A stretch of 56,692 bases of DNA from Tistlia consotensis USBA 355 (GCF_900177295.1 NZ_FWZX01000038.1:1-56692); one strand, 5' to 3'. Positions 15,078-26,032 are shown, counted from the stretch's first letter. Numbers and translations are program-made. The notes: generated from the letters alone by a model not told the origin.

Positions 15078-16175
15078 CTATTCCGCCGGCTCGTCGCCGC
15101 CGACGCGGCGGGCGATCATCCGCGCCAGGAACGGGCCGAGCAGCAGGACCATCAGGAAGCGCGCGGTCTGCAGGCCCAGCACGAAGGACACGTCGACCTT
15201 GGCCGAGGCGGCGATGATCGCGATCGTGTCGAGGCCGCCGGGGCTGGTCGCCAGGTAGGCGGTCAGGGGATCGACGCCGAGCAGCCGGTTCACGGCGAAG
15301 CCGAGGCAGGCGCCGAAGGCGATCAGCGCCGCGATCGAGAGCGCGATCTTCGGCAGCGCGCGGGTCGCGTGCAGCAGGATGCGGCGGGTGAAGGCGAGGC
15401 CGATGTTCCAGCCGATCAGGGCGTAGCTGATCGCGAGCAGCCATTCCGGCAGGGCGATCCGGAGGACGCCGGAGATGCTGAGCGCGCCGCCCAGGATCAT
15501 CGGCACCAGCAGCGAGCCGGCCGGTATCGGCAGGAACCGCCCGACCAGGGCGCCGCCCACGACCAGGGCCAGGGTCGGGCCGAAGGACGGCCAGTCGAGG
15601 GCCGGGAACCAGTCGACGGCAGCGCCCGCCGCCATGGGACCGGCCAGGAAGACCTGCGCGACCAGCGAGGCCGTGACCGCGACGAAGAGCACCCGCAGGT
15701 ACTGCATGAAGGCGACCAGCCGCGCGTCGGCGCCGAAGGCGTCGGCCATCAGCATCATCGCCGAGGCGGCGCCCGGCGAGAAGCCCCACACCGCGGTCGT
15801 GCCCGGCAGCACCTGCCAGCGGGCCATCAGCCAGCCGAGCAGGCTCGAGGCCGAGATCACCGCCAGGATCACGGCGACGAACAGCGGCCAGCTCTCGGCG
15901 AAGGTCGCCAGGATGCCGGCGTCGACCGAGCCGGCGACCAGCAGGCCGATCACCGCCTGCGCGAACCAGAACAGCGGCGCCGGCACCTTCAGCCGGCCGC
16001 TGTTGGTGCCGACGACGATGCCGGCGATCATCGGCCCGAGCAGCAGCGCCGCCGGGATGCCGGGCAGCTCGAGCAGGCCGGCGAACAGCAGCGAGAGGGC
16101 CAGCAGCAGGGCCCAGCGGAGGCCGGCGGGCCAGCGGGCCAGCGGGCCGGCGGGGACCTGCTCCTCCTTGGGCAA
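15078..16175 (-). CDS. AbrB-family (ammonia-monooxygenase-like) membrane protein
   Basis: 365 residues with about ten hydrophobic segments arranged as two repeats. Each repeat has the family's loop: PGIPAALLLGPMIAGIVVG and VWGFSPGAASAMMLMADAFG in the first, IPAGSLLVPMILGGAL and ATSPGGLDTIAIIAASA in the second. This is the membrane AbrB duplication family, unrelated to the Bacillus DNA-binding AbrB despite the shared name. It lies 9 bp after the creatininase gene in one operon. Transport function is inferred only. Confidence 0.88.
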   Translation of the reverse strand: MPKEEQVPAGPLARWPAGLRWALLLALSLLFAGLLELPGIPAALLLGPMIAGIVVGTNSGRLKVPAPLFWFAQAVIGLLVAGSVDAGILATFAESWPLFVAVILAVISASSLLGWLMARWQVLPGTTAVWGFSPGAASAMMLMADAFGADARLVAFMQYLRVLFVAVTASLVAQVFLAGPMAAGAAVDWFPALDWPSFGPTLALVVGGALVGRFLPIPAGSLLVPMILGGALSISGVLRIALPEWLLAISYALIGWNIGLAFTRRILLHATRALPKIALSIAALIAFGACLGFAVNRLLGVDPLTAYLATSPGGLDTIAIIAASAKVDVSFVLGLQTARFLMVLLLGPFLARMIARRVGGDEPAE

Positions 16176-16184
16176 GCCCCGGGC

Positions 16185-16928
16185 CTAGGCCGCGAAGGCG
16201 CGCCACTCGGCCGAAAGGTCCCGGACCGCCGCCTTGTAGAGCCGCTCGCCGGCCTCGACGCTGGCCAGCTTGGGATTCGAGCCGATGCGCCCGTCCGGAA
16301 AGCGCTTGCGGTAGTCGTCGGCGTCGTAGATCGGCCCGGTCGGCGCGATCTCCGGATGCATCTCCGCGGTCTTCACATGGTCGGGATAGGCGAAGTAGGT
16401 CAGCGAGACCTCGGAGCAGGTCGCGTGGCTGCCCTCGGCCTTGCCGAACAGCTCCTTCGAGATCGCCTGCACGCCCTCGCCGTCCCACCAGTTCTTCAGC
16501 TTGCACTGCAGCGGCGGCCGGTTGCTGCCGGCGGTGCGCAGGCTGGTCTCGGCGTAGATCTCGCTGAAGGCGGCGGTCACGGTCGCGATGTTGCCGCCGT
16601 GGCCGTTGAGGAAGAAGAAGCGGTCGAAGCCGTGCCGCGCCAGCGAGTTGACGACGTCCTGGACCACCGCGATCAGGGTCGTCGGCCTGAGCGTGATCGA
16701 GCCGGAGAAGCCGAGGTGGTGCTGGGCCATGCCGATCGACAGGGTCGGCGCGACCAGCGCCCCGGTCTCCTCGCCGATGCCGAAGGCCAGCGTCTCGGGG
16801 CAGAGCGCGTCGGTGCCGATGAAGCCGTTCGGGCCGTGCTGCTCGGTCGAGCCGATCGGGATGATGATCGCGGTCGTGCGCTTCAGGTAGTCGTCGACCT
16901 CCTGCCAGGTGCTGAGCTGCAGGCGCAT
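16185..16928 (-). CDS. Creatininase-family amidohydrolase
   Basis: 247 residues. Metal ligands are visible in the standard order: Glu29 and His31 in STEQHGPNG, Asp40 in GTDAL, and the NGHGGN motif at 108-113 with its His, followed by a Glu in TCSEVS. Members hydrolyse creatinine or, in relatives such as MftE and ArfB, other cyclic or formylated amides. Nothing in the context fixes the substrate. It is first gene of the operon with the AbrB-like permease, which could export or import the substrate. Confidence 0.9.
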   Translation of the reverse strand: MRLQLSTWQEVDDYLKRTTAIIIPIGSTEQHGPNGFIGTDALCPETLAFGIGEETGALVAPTLSIGMAQHHLGFSGSITLRPTTLIAVVQDVVNSLARHGFDRFFFLNGHGGNIATVTAAFSEIYAETSLRTAGSNRPPLQCKLKNWWDGEGVQAISKELFGKAEGSHATCSEVSLTYFAYPDHVKTAEMHPEIAPTGPIYDADDYRKRFPDGRIGSNPKLASVEAGERLYKAAVRDLSAEWRAFAA

Positions 16929-17021
16929 CGGTCTCTCTCCATGTCAGGTTCGGGCCAAGGCTAGTCGCGCCCGCGGCCTTTTGCTATCCGCTAGGGAGCA
17001 TGCCTAGGGAGAGCGCTCGTC

Positions 17022-17432
17022 ATGGCCTACTGGCTCGTCAAATCCGAACCCTTCAAATACTCCTGGGACCAGCTGAACGTCGACGGCCGGACCCACTGGG
17101 ACGGCGTGCGCAACCACCAGGCGGCCAACAACCTCAAGGCCATGAAGGTCGGCGACAAGGCCTTCTTCTACCACTCGAACGAGGGCAAGGAGATCGTCGG
17201 CATCGCGACCGTGGTCAGGGAGGCCTATCCCGACCCGGGCGACCCCTCCGGCCGCTTCGTCATGGTCGACGTGGCGCCCGACAAGCCGCTGAAGCGGCCG
17301 GTGACGCTGCAGGAGATCAAGGCCGACCCGGCGCTCGCCGAGATCGCCCTGGTCCGCCAGTCGCGGCTCTCGGTCATGCCGATCGAGCCGGCGCACTGGC
17401 AGCACGTGCTGACGCTGAGCGAGCGTGCCTGA
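17022..17432 (+). CDS. EVE (PUA-like) domain protein
   Basis: 136 residues, a stand-alone EVE domain: start MAYWLVKSEPFKYSWDQL, the base-binding region WDGVRNHQAANNLKAMKVGD, FYHSNEGKEIVGIA, and VRQSRLSVMPI near the end. EVE domains bind modified cytosines in DNA, or RNA. The ribosome site GGGAGAG precedes the ATG. The end overlaps the GTG start of the Rieske gene by 8 bp. Upstream, 16929-17021 holds a direct repeat CTAGGGAG (about 16992 and 17004) in the divergent promoter region. Confidence 0.93.
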   Translation: MAYWLVKSEPFKYSWDQLNVDGRTHWDGVRNHQAANNLKAMKVGDKAFFYHSNEGKEIVGIATVVREAYPDPGDPSGRFVMVDVAPDKPLKRPVTLQEIKADPALAEIALVRQSRLSVMPIEPAHWQHVLTLSERA

Positions 17433-17784
17433 GGCGGAGCCGGCCGCGAGCACCGTCGCGCTCTGCCGCCTGGAGGAGATCGAGGACGGCGAGGGCAAGG
17501 GCTTCGTGCTCGGCGCCGGCAGCGAGCGGCGCGAAATCGTCGTGGTCCGCGAGGGCGAGCGGGTCTACGGCTATCTCAACGCCTGCCCGCACGTCGGCAC
17601 GCCGCTCGACTTCCAGCCCGACCGCTTCATGAACGCCGACGGCAGCTACCTGCTCTGCCATACCCACGGCGCGCTGTTCGAGATCGAGACCGGCTACTGC
17701 ATCGCCGGGCCCTGCGCCGGGCGGAGCCTGACCCCGGTCGCCCTCGAGCTCGGCTCCGATCGGATCGTGCGCCTGCCGGCTTGA
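17425..17784 (+). CDS. Rieske [2Fe-2S] protein
   Basis: 119 residues from GTG 17425. Cluster ligands are complete: Cys54-x-His56 (CPH) and Cys78-x2-His81 (CHTH), within the soluble, ferredoxin-like Rieske type used as electron carriers or in nitrite-reductase small subunits. No membrane anchor. The start codon lies within the last codons of the EVE gene. The redox partner is not evident nearby. Confidence 0.9.
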   Translation: MPEAEPAASTVALCRLEEIEDGEGKGFVLGAGSERREIVVVREGERVYGYLNACPHVGTPLDFQPDRFMNADGSYLLCHTHGALFEIETGYCIAGPCAGRSLTPVALELGSDRIVRLPA

Positions 17785-17814
17785 CCTGCGTCACATCCCG
17801 CACCGGGCCGGCGG

Positions 17815-17843
17815 TTGTATCGTCGGCGCCGCTCGGGAATAAT
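17815..17843 (+). promoter_or_regulatory. Putative sigma-70 promoter of acsA
   Basis: TTGTAT (17815-17820), a 17-nt spacer and AATAAT (17838-17843), 88 bp before the acsA ATG. The -35 is partial and the -10 is fair. No operator was recognised in 17785-17931. Confidence 0.45.
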
Positions 17844-17931
17844 CCGCCGCAACAACATCGAGCGGAGCGGGACCGGGCGCGCTGGCGGCCGACCGCCACC
17901 GTCAGTCAAGCCCTGGGGAGCGTCGCCGATC

Positions 17932-19875
<1,944 letters not shown>

Positions 19876-19931
19876 GACGGCGCGATGCGGGGCCCGCCGG
19901 CCACGGTCGGCGGCTTCGCGGAGCGGAAGCG

Positions 19932-20492
19932 ATGGCCCAGGCACGCCGCCGACGCATCGAGGACGAGCTGAAGGGCCTCTTCGGCTTCGCCCTCGCCTTG
20001 TCCGGCGACCGCGGCCAGGCCGAGGAGCTGGTCCAGGAGACCGTCCTGCAGGCGCTCTCGGCCCGGCAGGTGCCCGACAGCGCCGGCGCCTTTCGGGCCT
20101 GGCTGTTCCGGCAGCTGCGCAGCGCCGCCGGCGAGGCCCGGCGGGCCAGCCGGCACATGACTCCGACCGAGCCGGAGAAGCTCGCCGAGCGGATCGACGG
20201 CACCCAGTCGCTGGCCGCGGCCGGCGACGCCCTGGCCGACGTCCTGACGCTGCGGGCCGCGCTCGCCCGCCTGAAGCCGGCGCAGCGCGAGATCGTCGCT
20301 CTGGTCGACATCGCCGGCTTCCGCTATGCCGAAGTGGCGGAGTTGCTCGGCGTTCCGGTCGGCACGGTGATGAGCCGGGTCTGCCGGGCCCGGGCTGCGC
20401 TGGCCCAGGAAGTTGCGGGCTCGGTCGCCGAGCGGGTCGCTGGCACGAACGTGCTGCCGCTGGCCGCGGCGCGCGCCGGCCGCGGCGGGTGA
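19932..20492 (+). CDS. ECF-type RNA polymerase sigma factor
   Basis: 186 residues. Region 2 is short but visible (ALALSGDRGQAEELVQETVL, about 19-38). Region 4 is clear (LKPAQREIVALVDIAGFRYAEVAELLGVPVGTVMSRVCRARA, broken here as LARLKPAQREIVALVDI and VPVGTVMSRVCRAR). A short basic tail follows. The cognate anti-sigma candidate starts 11 bp downstream. No stress or transport target is obvious nearby, and the upstream gene is acsA. Confidence 0.9.
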   Translation: MAQARRRRIEDELKGLFGFALALSGDRGQAEELVQETVLQALSARQVPDSAGAFRAWLFRQLRSAAGEARRASRHMTPTEPEKLAERIDGTQSLAAAGDALADVLTLRAALARLKPAQREIVALVDIAGFRYAEVAELLGVPVGTVMSRVCRARAALAQEVAGSVAERVAGTNVLPLAAARAGRGG

Positions 20493-20502
20493 CGGAAGGA
20501 CC

Positions 20503-21333
20503 ATGACGGGCGACGACGATACCCTCTGGCAGGAGCTGAACGCCTACGTCGACGGCGAGCTGCCGCCCGGCCGCGCCGCGCGGCTCGCCCAGGCGATCGC
20601 CGCCGACCGCGGCACGGCCCGCCAGGCCGCCCTGCTGAGCCGCATGAAGGCCGGCCTCGCCGACTCGGTCGAGCTGCCCCCGAGCCTGCTGTCGCTGCCC
20701 GAGCCGCAGCCTGCCCGGATGCCGGCGCGCCGGCCGCTGACGGCCACCCTCGCCGCGGCGGTCGCCGGGCTGCTGGTCCTCGGCGGCGCATCGCTCTGGC
20801 TGCTGCGCGTGGCACCGGAGGCCGGGGCGCCGGCTGGCCTCGGCGCGGAAGCGCCGCTGCGCGGCTGGCTTGCGGAGGCGGTCGCGCTGCACCACGCCCT
20901 CGCGGTCGGCAGGAGCCCCGCGCCCGACGCGAGCCGGGTCTCGGCGACCTTTCCCGGCCTGCTGCCGGATCTCTCCGCGGCCCGCCTGACGCCCGGGCCG
21001 GTGCGGCCGGCCGACCTCCCGGAGCTCGGGCGAGGCGCCGCCGTCCAGTATCTCGGCCGGCACGGCTGCCGGGTCAGCCTGGTCGCCCTGGAGCAGATCG
21101 ACGGGACCCTGCCGGAAGCCCTGCAGGACATCCGCCAGGACGAGGTCGAGGCCTATCGCTGGCGGGTCGGCGCGATCGGCTACCTGCTGGTCGCCGAGGG
21201 CATGGATCCCGGCCGGCTGCGGGCGATCGCCGAGACCGCCTACGAGGCGACCCGGCGGTTCCGACCGCCCGACGCCGCGGGCCGCGCCCGCCTCGCCGAC
21301 GCCCGCCGCCGCGCCGCGCCCTGCCGGGCCTGA
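20503..21333 (+). CDS. Single-pass membrane anti-sigma factor
   Basis: 276 residues from ATG 20503. The N-terminal WQELNAYVDGELPPGRAARL (9-28) is the typical anti-sigma opening. It has no HxxxCxxC, so it is not a zinc-binding ZAS domain. One membrane helix at about 81-102, then a periplasmic domain with VSATFPGLLPDLSAARLTPG and a lone Cys in GRHGCRVSLV, recurring in anti-sigma relatives of proteobacteria. Translated right after the sigma gene. The signal sensed is unknown. Confidence 0.87.
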   Translation: MTGDDDTLWQELNAYVDGELPPGRAARLAQAIAADRGTARQAALLSRMKAGLADSVELPPSLLSLPEPQPARMPARRPLTATLAAAVAGLLVLGGASLWLLRVAPEAGAPAGLGAEAPLRGWLAEAVALHHALAVGRSPAPDASRVSATFPGLLPDLSAARLTPGPVRPADLPELGRGAAVQYLGRHGCRVSLVALEQIDGTLPEALQDIRQDEVEAYRWRVGAIGYLLVAEGMDPGRLRAIAETAYEATRRFRPPDAAGRARLADARRRAAPCRA

Positions 21334-21340
21334 GCGCGCC

Positions 21341-22852
21341 TCAGGCCAGCGCCCGGGCGAGCCGCGCCACGGCCTCGCCCATCCGTTCCTCCGGCACGGC
21401 CGCATAGCCGAGCAGCAGGCCCTGGCGCAGCGGCCCTGCCTCGCCGAAGCGGTAGGCCGAGAGCGGCGGCGCGATGAGGCCGGCGGCACAGGCCCGTTCG
21501 CTCGCCTCCCGGTCGGTGATCCGCGCCGCGAGGTCCGGCGCCAGCTCGGCGACCAGGTGCATGCCGGCCTCGTCGGGGCGCAGCAGCAGCAGGCCGTCGA
21601 GGTGCCGCTCTGCCGCCGCCAGCAGAGCCTGCTGGCGCGCTTGGTAGAGCGCGCGCATGCGGCGGACGTGGGCGGCGAAGTGGCCCTCGGCGATGAAGGC
21701 GGCGAGCGCCGGCTGGACGGTCAGCGCCGGATGGTCGTCGAGCGCCGCGCGCGCCGTGCGGAAGGGCTCGACCAGGGCCGGCGGCACGACCAGGTAGCCG
21801 AGCCGGAGCGAGGGGAACAGCACCTTGGAGAAGCTGCCGAGGTAGACGACCCGGCCGCCGCCGGCGTCGAGGCCCTGCAGCGCCGCCAGCGGCCGGCCGC
21901 CGTAGCGGAACTCGCTGTCGTAGTCGTCCTCGATGATCCAGGCGCCGGCCTCGCGCGCCCAGGCCAGCAGCTCCAGCCGCCGGGCCAGGGACATCACCAC
22001 GCCGAGCGGATACTGGTGCGAGGGCGAGACGATCGCCAGGCGGCCGGAGCAGCCCGCCGCGCCGTCGGCCGCGCGGCCGGCGGCGACCGAGAGTCCCTCC
22101 CCGTCGACCGGCAGCGGCACCGGCTCGGCACCGGCGGCGACCAGGGGGCCGCGCAGGCCGACGTAGCCGGGATCCTCCAGCCAGACCCGGTCGCCGGGAT
22201 CGAGCAGCAGGCGCGCCGCCAGGTCGACGGCGTGCTGCGCCCCCGAGGTCACGAAGACCTGCTCCGGCTCGACCCGGAGCGCGCGCACGGCGCCCAGGTA
22301 GTCGGCGACGGCCCGGCGCAGCGGCAGGTAGCCGGCGGTGTCGCCGTGGCGCGCCAGGCGCTCCGGCGGATGGCGCCAGAAGCGCCCGAGCAGCCGGCCC
22401 CAGACGTCGAAGGGGAAGGCCGCGAGATCCGGCAGGCCGGGCACGAAGGCCGTGCCGCCGCCGCGCGTGCGCTCGCCCGGCCGGGTCAGCGCGGCGAGCC
22501 GCCGGCCGCGACGGCCGAGCTGCGGCGCCGGCGCGGTCTCGGGCACAGGCGCCGGCAGGCCGCGCGCGGTCAGCAGCTCGTCGGGCAGCACCGAGGAGAC
22601 GTAGGTGCCCGAGCCGCGCCGGCCCTCCAGGTAGCCTTCGGCCAGCAGCTGCTCGAAGGCGCCGACCACGGTGTTGCGCGAGCAGGCCAGCTCGCCGGCG
22701 AGCAGCCGGCTCGAGGGCAGGCGCTGGCCGCCGGGCAGGCGGCCCGAGAGGATCGCCTCGCGCAGCTGGCCGTAGAGCTGGCGGAACAGCGGCTCGGCAG
22801 CGCTCTCGTCGAGGCTGAGCGACAGCAGGGGCACGAAGGCACGGCGGGTCAC
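21341..22852 (-). CDS. MocR/PdxR-family regulator (GntR wHTH fused to aminotransferase domain)
   Basis: 503 residues. N-terminal GntR winged helix (about 18-85: [33 protein letters not shown]). The aminotransferase-I domain follows from about 135, with [11 protein letters not shown] (307-317) and the PLP-binding Lys343 in SFSKVLFPS. MocR proteins sense PLP or its adducts and usually control the divergent gene, here a PPOX-fold protein, across a 101-bp gap that contains an operator-like repeat. It converges on the anti-sigma gene with 7 bp between stops. Confidence 0.95.
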   Translation of the reverse strand: MTRRAFVPLLSLSLDESAAEPLFRQLYGQLREAILSGRLPGGQRLPSSRLLAGELACSRNTVVGAFEQLLAEGYLEGRRGSGTYVSSVLPDELLTARGLPAPVPETAPAPQLGRRGRRLAALTRPGERTRGGGTAFVPGLPDLAAFPFDVWGRLLGRFWRHPPERLARHGDTAGYLPLRRAVADYLGAVRALRVEPEQVFVTSGAQHAVDLAARLLLDPGDRVWLEDPGYVGLRGPLVAAGAEPVPLPVDGEGLSVAAGRAADGAAGCSGRLAIVSPSHQYPLGVVMSLARRLELLAWAREAGAWIIEDDYDSEFRYGGRPLAALQGLDAGGGRVVYLGSFSKVLFPSLRLGYLVVPPALVEPFRTARAALDDHPALTVQPALAAFIAEGHFAAHVRRMRALYQARQQALLAAAERHLDGLLLLRPDEAGMHLVAELAPDLAARITDREASERACAAGLIAPPLSAYRFGEAGPLRQGLLLGYAAVPEERMGEAVARLARALA

Positions 22853-22866
22853 GGCAGAGGCCTGTC

Positions 22867-22915
22867 AAGTGGCTCTATCGTTTTGACCGAAGCGGCTCTT
22901 TGCGGCAATCCACTT
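22867..22915. promoter_or_regulatory. Candidate MocR operator
   Basis: AAGTGGCTCTATCG (22867-22880) is repeated as AAGCGGCTCTTTGCG from 22890, 23 bp apart (about two helical turns). A reversed CCACTT lies at 22910-22915. The first copy closely resembles the AAAGTGGNCTA-type sites I recall for PdxR/MocR regulators. It sits between the divergent MocR and PPOX genes. Confidence 0.6.
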
Positions 22916-22953
22916 CGGCCTTAGGTCGGAGGCGCATCACGAGGAGAGAGCCG

Positions 22954-23613
22954 ATGAGCGCCGTTGCCTTCAAGCCGACCGGGAAGACGAAGATCCGCCG
23001 CCTCGCCAAGCGGGCGGTCTGGGACCGCGAGACCGTGTTCGGCGTGCTCGACGCCGGCCTCGCCTGCCACGTCGGCTACGTCGTCGACGGCCAGCCCTAC
23101 GTCACGCCGACCGCCTATGCCCGGATCGGTGAGCGCGTCGTCTGGCACGGCTCCTCGGCCAGCCGCATGCTGCGGCGCCTCGCCGAGGGCGTGCCGGTCT
23201 GCTTCACCGTCTCGCTGCTCGACGGCATCGTCCACGCCCGCTCCGGCTTCCACTCCTCCTTCAACTACCGATCGGTCATGGCCTTCGGCACCGCGGAGGA
23301 GATCCTGGACAAGGACGAGAAGGCGGCAGCGCTGGAGGCCATCGTCGAGCGCATCACGCCCGGCCGCTGGGCCGACCTCAGGCCGATGACCGGCCAGGAG
23401 CTGAAGGCGACCAAGGTGCTGTCGTTGCGGCTCGAGGAGGTCGCCTGCAAGATCCGCGACGGCGGCCCGAGCGACGACGAGGCGGACTACGACCTGCCGA
23501 TCTGGGCCGGCGAGGTGCCGATCCGCCTGGTCGCCGGCGAGCCGCTCGACGACGCCCGTCTCAAGCCCGGCATCCCGCGGCCGGCCTACCTGAAGGACAC
23601 CCGCCTTGGCTGA
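22954..23613 (+). CDS. Pyridoxamine 5'-phosphate oxidase-fold flavin-binding protein
   Basis: 219 residues from ATG 22954, with GAGGAG ahead. The split-barrel FMN fold of the FMN-dependent nitro/flavin reductase-like PPOX family is seen in GLACHVGYVVDGQPYVTPTA, ERVVWHGSSASRMLRRL, VCFTVSLLDGIVHARSGFH and NYRSVMAFGTAEEI. This is the subgroup that pairs with MocR genes. Substrate unknown; a role in B6 or flavin metabolism is inferred from the regulator. It overlaps the GNAT gene by 8 bp. Confidence 0.9.
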   Translation: MSAVAFKPTGKTKIRRLAKRAVWDRETVFGVLDAGLACHVGYVVDGQPYVTPTAYARIGERVVWHGSSASRMLRRLAEGVPVCFTVSLLDGIVHARSGFHSSFNYRSVMAFGTAEEILDKDEKAAALEAIVERITPGRWADLRPMTGQELKATKVLSLRLEEVACKIRDGGPSDDEADYDLPIWAGEVPIRLVAGEPLDDARLKPGIPRPAYLKDTRLG

Positions 23614-24316
23614 AGCCCTCTACGACCGCCCGCTGTCGAACGATCCCGTCGAGCGGGCCGCCTGGCCGACGCCCGGGCGCAAGGCCCTGGAAGGCCGGCT
23701 GATCCGGCTCGAGCCGATCGACCCGGCGCGCCACGCCGCCGCGCTGTTCGCACGCGCCCACGACGGCAGCGCCGCCGCCGGGCGGCTCTGGGACTACCTC
23801 GGCTACGGCCCCTTCGAGAGCGAAGCCGCGATGCGCAGCTGGCTGGAGGGCTGCGCGACGCAGAGCGACCCGCTGTTCTTCGCCCTGGTCGAGCGGGCGA
23901 GCGGCGAGCCGCTCGGCATGGCCAGCTACCTGCGCATCACGCCGGGCCAGGGTGTGATCGAGATCGGCCACATCTGGTTCTCGCCGGTCCTGCAGAAGAC
24001 CGCCGCCGCGACCGAGGCGATCTTCCTGCTGATCGCCCACGCCTTCGAGACGCTCGGCTATCGCCGGGTCGAGTGGAAGTGCAATGCGCTCAACGCCGGC
24101 TCGCGCGCCGCGGCCAGGCGCTTCGGCTTCCGCTACGAGGGCATCTTCTACCGCCACCTGGTGGTCAAGGGCCGCAACCGCGACACCGCCTGGTACGCCC
24201 TGATCGAGGACGACTGGCCGGCGGCCGGTGCCGCCTTCCGGGCCTGGCTCGACCCGGCCAACTTCGACGCCGAGGGCCGGCAGCGCCGACGGCTGTCGGA
24301 GCTGATGCCCGCCTAG
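23606..24316 (+). CDS. GNAT acetyltransferase, RimJ/RimL type
   Basis: 236 residues from a TTG start (23606) inside the end of the PPOX gene; AAGGAC precedes at 7 nt and no other start is available before the domain. Family marks: GRLIRLEPIDPARHAAALF, IGHIWFSPVLQKTAAATEAI and CNALNAGSRAAARRFGFRYEG. Together with the PPOX gene it is probably under MocR control. It could modify an amino-sugar or amino-acid derivative; the sequence does not say which. Confidence 0.9.
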   Translation: MAEALYDRPLSNDPVERAAWPTPGRKALEGRLIRLEPIDPARHAAALFARAHDGSAAAGRLWDYLGYGPFESEAAMRSWLEGCATQSDPLFFALVERASGEPLGMASYLRITPGQGVIEIGHIWFSPVLQKTAAATEAIFLLIAHAFETLGYRRVEWKCNALNAGSRAAARRFGFRYEGIFYRHLVVKGRNRDTAWYALIEDDWPAAGAAFRAWLDPANFDAEGRQRRRLSELMPA

Positions 24317-24319
24317 GCC

Positions 24320-24341
24320 CGGTCGCCGCGCGGTCGCCGCG
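24320..24341. repeat. 11-bp direct repeat x2
   Basis: CGGTCGCCGCG occurs twice in tandem, right after the GNAT stop (TAG 24314-24316) and before the convergent SDHAF4 stop. It does not contain a stop codon, unlike the other tandem repeats in the window. Confidence 0.8.
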
Positions 24342-24343
24342 GC

Positions 24344-24565
24344 TCAGAAGTCGTAGCAGATCCCCTTGCGCTCCCAGTCGCCGTAGCGCGTCGGCTCCGG
24401 GCCCTCGGGCCCGCCGAGCTCCTTCGGCCGGGCAGGTGCTGACGCGCCGGCCTTGCCCGCAGCCGGAGCCTGGGACGCCGCCACGGTGGCGGGGGGCGAG
24501 ACCGGCTGCGCCGGCTTGCGCACGGGCGGCAGGGTCTTGGGGCGGTGGCTCTTGAACAGGCTCAT
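24344..24565 (-). CDS. SDHAF4-like succinate dehydrogenase assembly factor (DUF1674)
   Basis: 73 residues from ATG 24565. The first 45 are Pro/Ala-rich and disordered. The C-terminus ends in the DUF1674 signature GGPEGPEPTRYGDWERKG followed by ICYDF, which in mitochondrial SDHAF4 binds the flavinylated SdhA subunit during complex II assembly. The protein is small and easily missed; the frame continues upstream without a better start. It is divergent from the DUF2336 gene. Confidence 0.88.
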   Translation of the reverse strand: MSLFKSHRPKTLPPVRKPAQPVSPPATVAASQAPAAGKAGASAPARPKELGGPEGPEPTRYGDWERKGICYDF

Positions 24566-24756
24566 GCCGGGGATATGGCACGGCGAGGCGCGCCGGCCAA
24601 GCCCGGCGCCGGCGCCCCGACGGACAGGCCAGCGACAGATCTGCCGGTTCGCCTGGCACGACGGGTGCCGCCGTTCCGCCCCTGTGGACCCGGGCCGCCG
24701 ACACCACCCGCGTTGAGAGAACAGGATCCGCATACAACCCTTGCTTTGACACCCGC

Positions 24757-24797
24757 TTAACCAATCCTTCACCCGGCACGCGCATCCTTGCTATACA
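24757..24797 (+). promoter_or_regulatory. CtrA-type promoter upstream of the DUF2336 gene
   Basis: TTAA-CCAATCC-TTCAC (24757-24772) matches the alphaproteobacterial CtrA box TTAA-N7-TTAAC with one mismatch. A -10 GCTATACA (TATACA 24792-24797) lies so that the box covers the -35 region (centre at about -40), the usual place for CtrA-activated promoters. The ATG is about 100 bp downstream. The remainder of 24566-24874 has no gene. Confidence 0.6.
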
Positions 24798-24874
24798 GGC
24801 GAGTGGCCTGGTGGGGGCAGGGTCGCGGCAGGCATCGTGTCGATGTTCGTCCGCCTCCATGAGATCGGGAGCGG

Positions 24875-26032
24875 ATGAAGAGACCGATGACGGTCGTCGC
24901 CGATCAGGACGTTCAGCAGCTGCTCGAACTGGCTCGCAACAAGAGCCAGGAGGGTCGGCGGCTGCTCGTCGCGACGATCAGCGACCTGTTCGAGGCCAGC
25001 GGCGAGACGCTGACCGAGCGCGAACGCGCGCTGATGAGCGACATCCTCAACAAGCTGATCCGCGACTTCGAGATGAAGGTGCGGCGCGAGCTGTCCGAGC
25101 GCCTGGCCCGGCGCGGCCACGCCCCCCGCGAGGTCGTGCTGATGCTGGCCAACGACGAGATCGAGGTCGCGCGCCCGATCCTGCTGGTCAGCGAAGTGCT
25201 GCACGACCAGGACCTGGTCGAGATCATCCGGCATCGCACGATCCAGCACCAGCTGGCCATCGCCATGCGCCAGCACGTCAGCGAGACCGTCTCCGACGCC
25301 CTGGTCGAGACCGGCAACAGCGACGTCATCAAGGCACTGCTCGACAACGGCAACGCCCGCGTCTCGACCGCGACCATGGAATACCTGGTCGAGGAGTCGC
25401 GCCGGGTCGATACCTACCAGGAGCCGCTGGTCCGGCGCAGCGACCTCAACCCGGCCCTGGCGCGGCGCATGTGCCTCTGGGTCGGCGCCGCCCTGCGCTC
25501 CTACATCCTGGGCAACTACGAGATCGATCCGACCGAGCTCGACGACGTCCTCGAGGAGGTCACCGACGAGACCGTCGGCGCCGTCACGGAAGACGAGGAG
25601 ATCGCCGAGGACAGCTCCGTGCGCCTGGCGCGCGGCCTCGCCGACGAAGGCCGCCTGACCGTCGAGATGCTGGTCCAGGTGCTGCGCCAGGGCGAGATCG
25701 CGCTGTTCGAGGCGCTGTTCGCCGAGATGACCAAGCTGCGCCTGCGGCTGGTCCGCCGCATCGTCTACGAGCCCGGCGGCGAGGGCCTGGTCATCGCCTG
25801 CCGCGCCCTCGAGATCGAGAAGCCGCAGTTCACCTCGATCTTCCTGATGAGCCGCAAGGGCCGCCCCGGCGACCAGCGGGTCGACCCCGAGGAGCTGTCC
25901 CGCGTGCTGGCCCTGTTCGACCGGGTCCAGTCGGCGGCCGCGCAGATCGTCATCCGGCGCTGGCAGCGCGACCCCCAGTACCTCTATGCGATCAAGCGCA
26001 TCGAGGAGAGCGGCCGGCGCAAGGCCAGCTGA
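24875..26032 (+). CDS. DUF2336 domain protein
   Basis: 385 residues, soluble, almost wholly helical. The DUF2336 region spans about 30-290: LNKLIRDFEMKVRRELSERL, EVVLMLANDEIEVARPILL, EIIRHRTIQHQLAIAMR, VIKALLDNGNARVS and YLVEESRRVDTYQEPLV, which look like HEAT-type repeats. A degenerate histidine-kinase-like or regulatory role has been suggested for the family, which is confined to alphaproteobacteria. The CtrA-like promoter and the kinase gene 36 bp downstream point to cell-cycle or motility regulation (inference). Confidence 0.85.
   Translation: MKRPMTVVADQDVQQLLELARNKSQEGRRLLVATISDLFEASGETLTERERALMSDILNKLIRDFEMKVRRELSERLARRGHAPREVVLMLANDEIEVARPILLVSEVLHDQDLVEIIRHRTIQHQLAIAMRQHVSETVSDALVETGNSDVIKALLDNGNARVSTATMEYLVEESRRVDTYQEPLVRRSDLNPALARRMCLWVGAALRSYILGNYEIDPTELDDVLEEVTDETVGAVTEDEEIAEDSSVRLARGLADEGRLTVEMLVQVLRQGEIALFEALFAEMTKLRLRLVRRIVYEPGGEGLVIACRALEIEKPQFTSIFLMSRKGRPGDQRVDPEELSRVLALFDRVQSAAAQIVIRRWQRDPQYLYAIKRIEESGRRKAS

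Noticed and set aside
17815-17931. Upstream extension of acsA
   Set aside because: Arg-rich, unlike Acs N-termini; overlaps the likely promoter.
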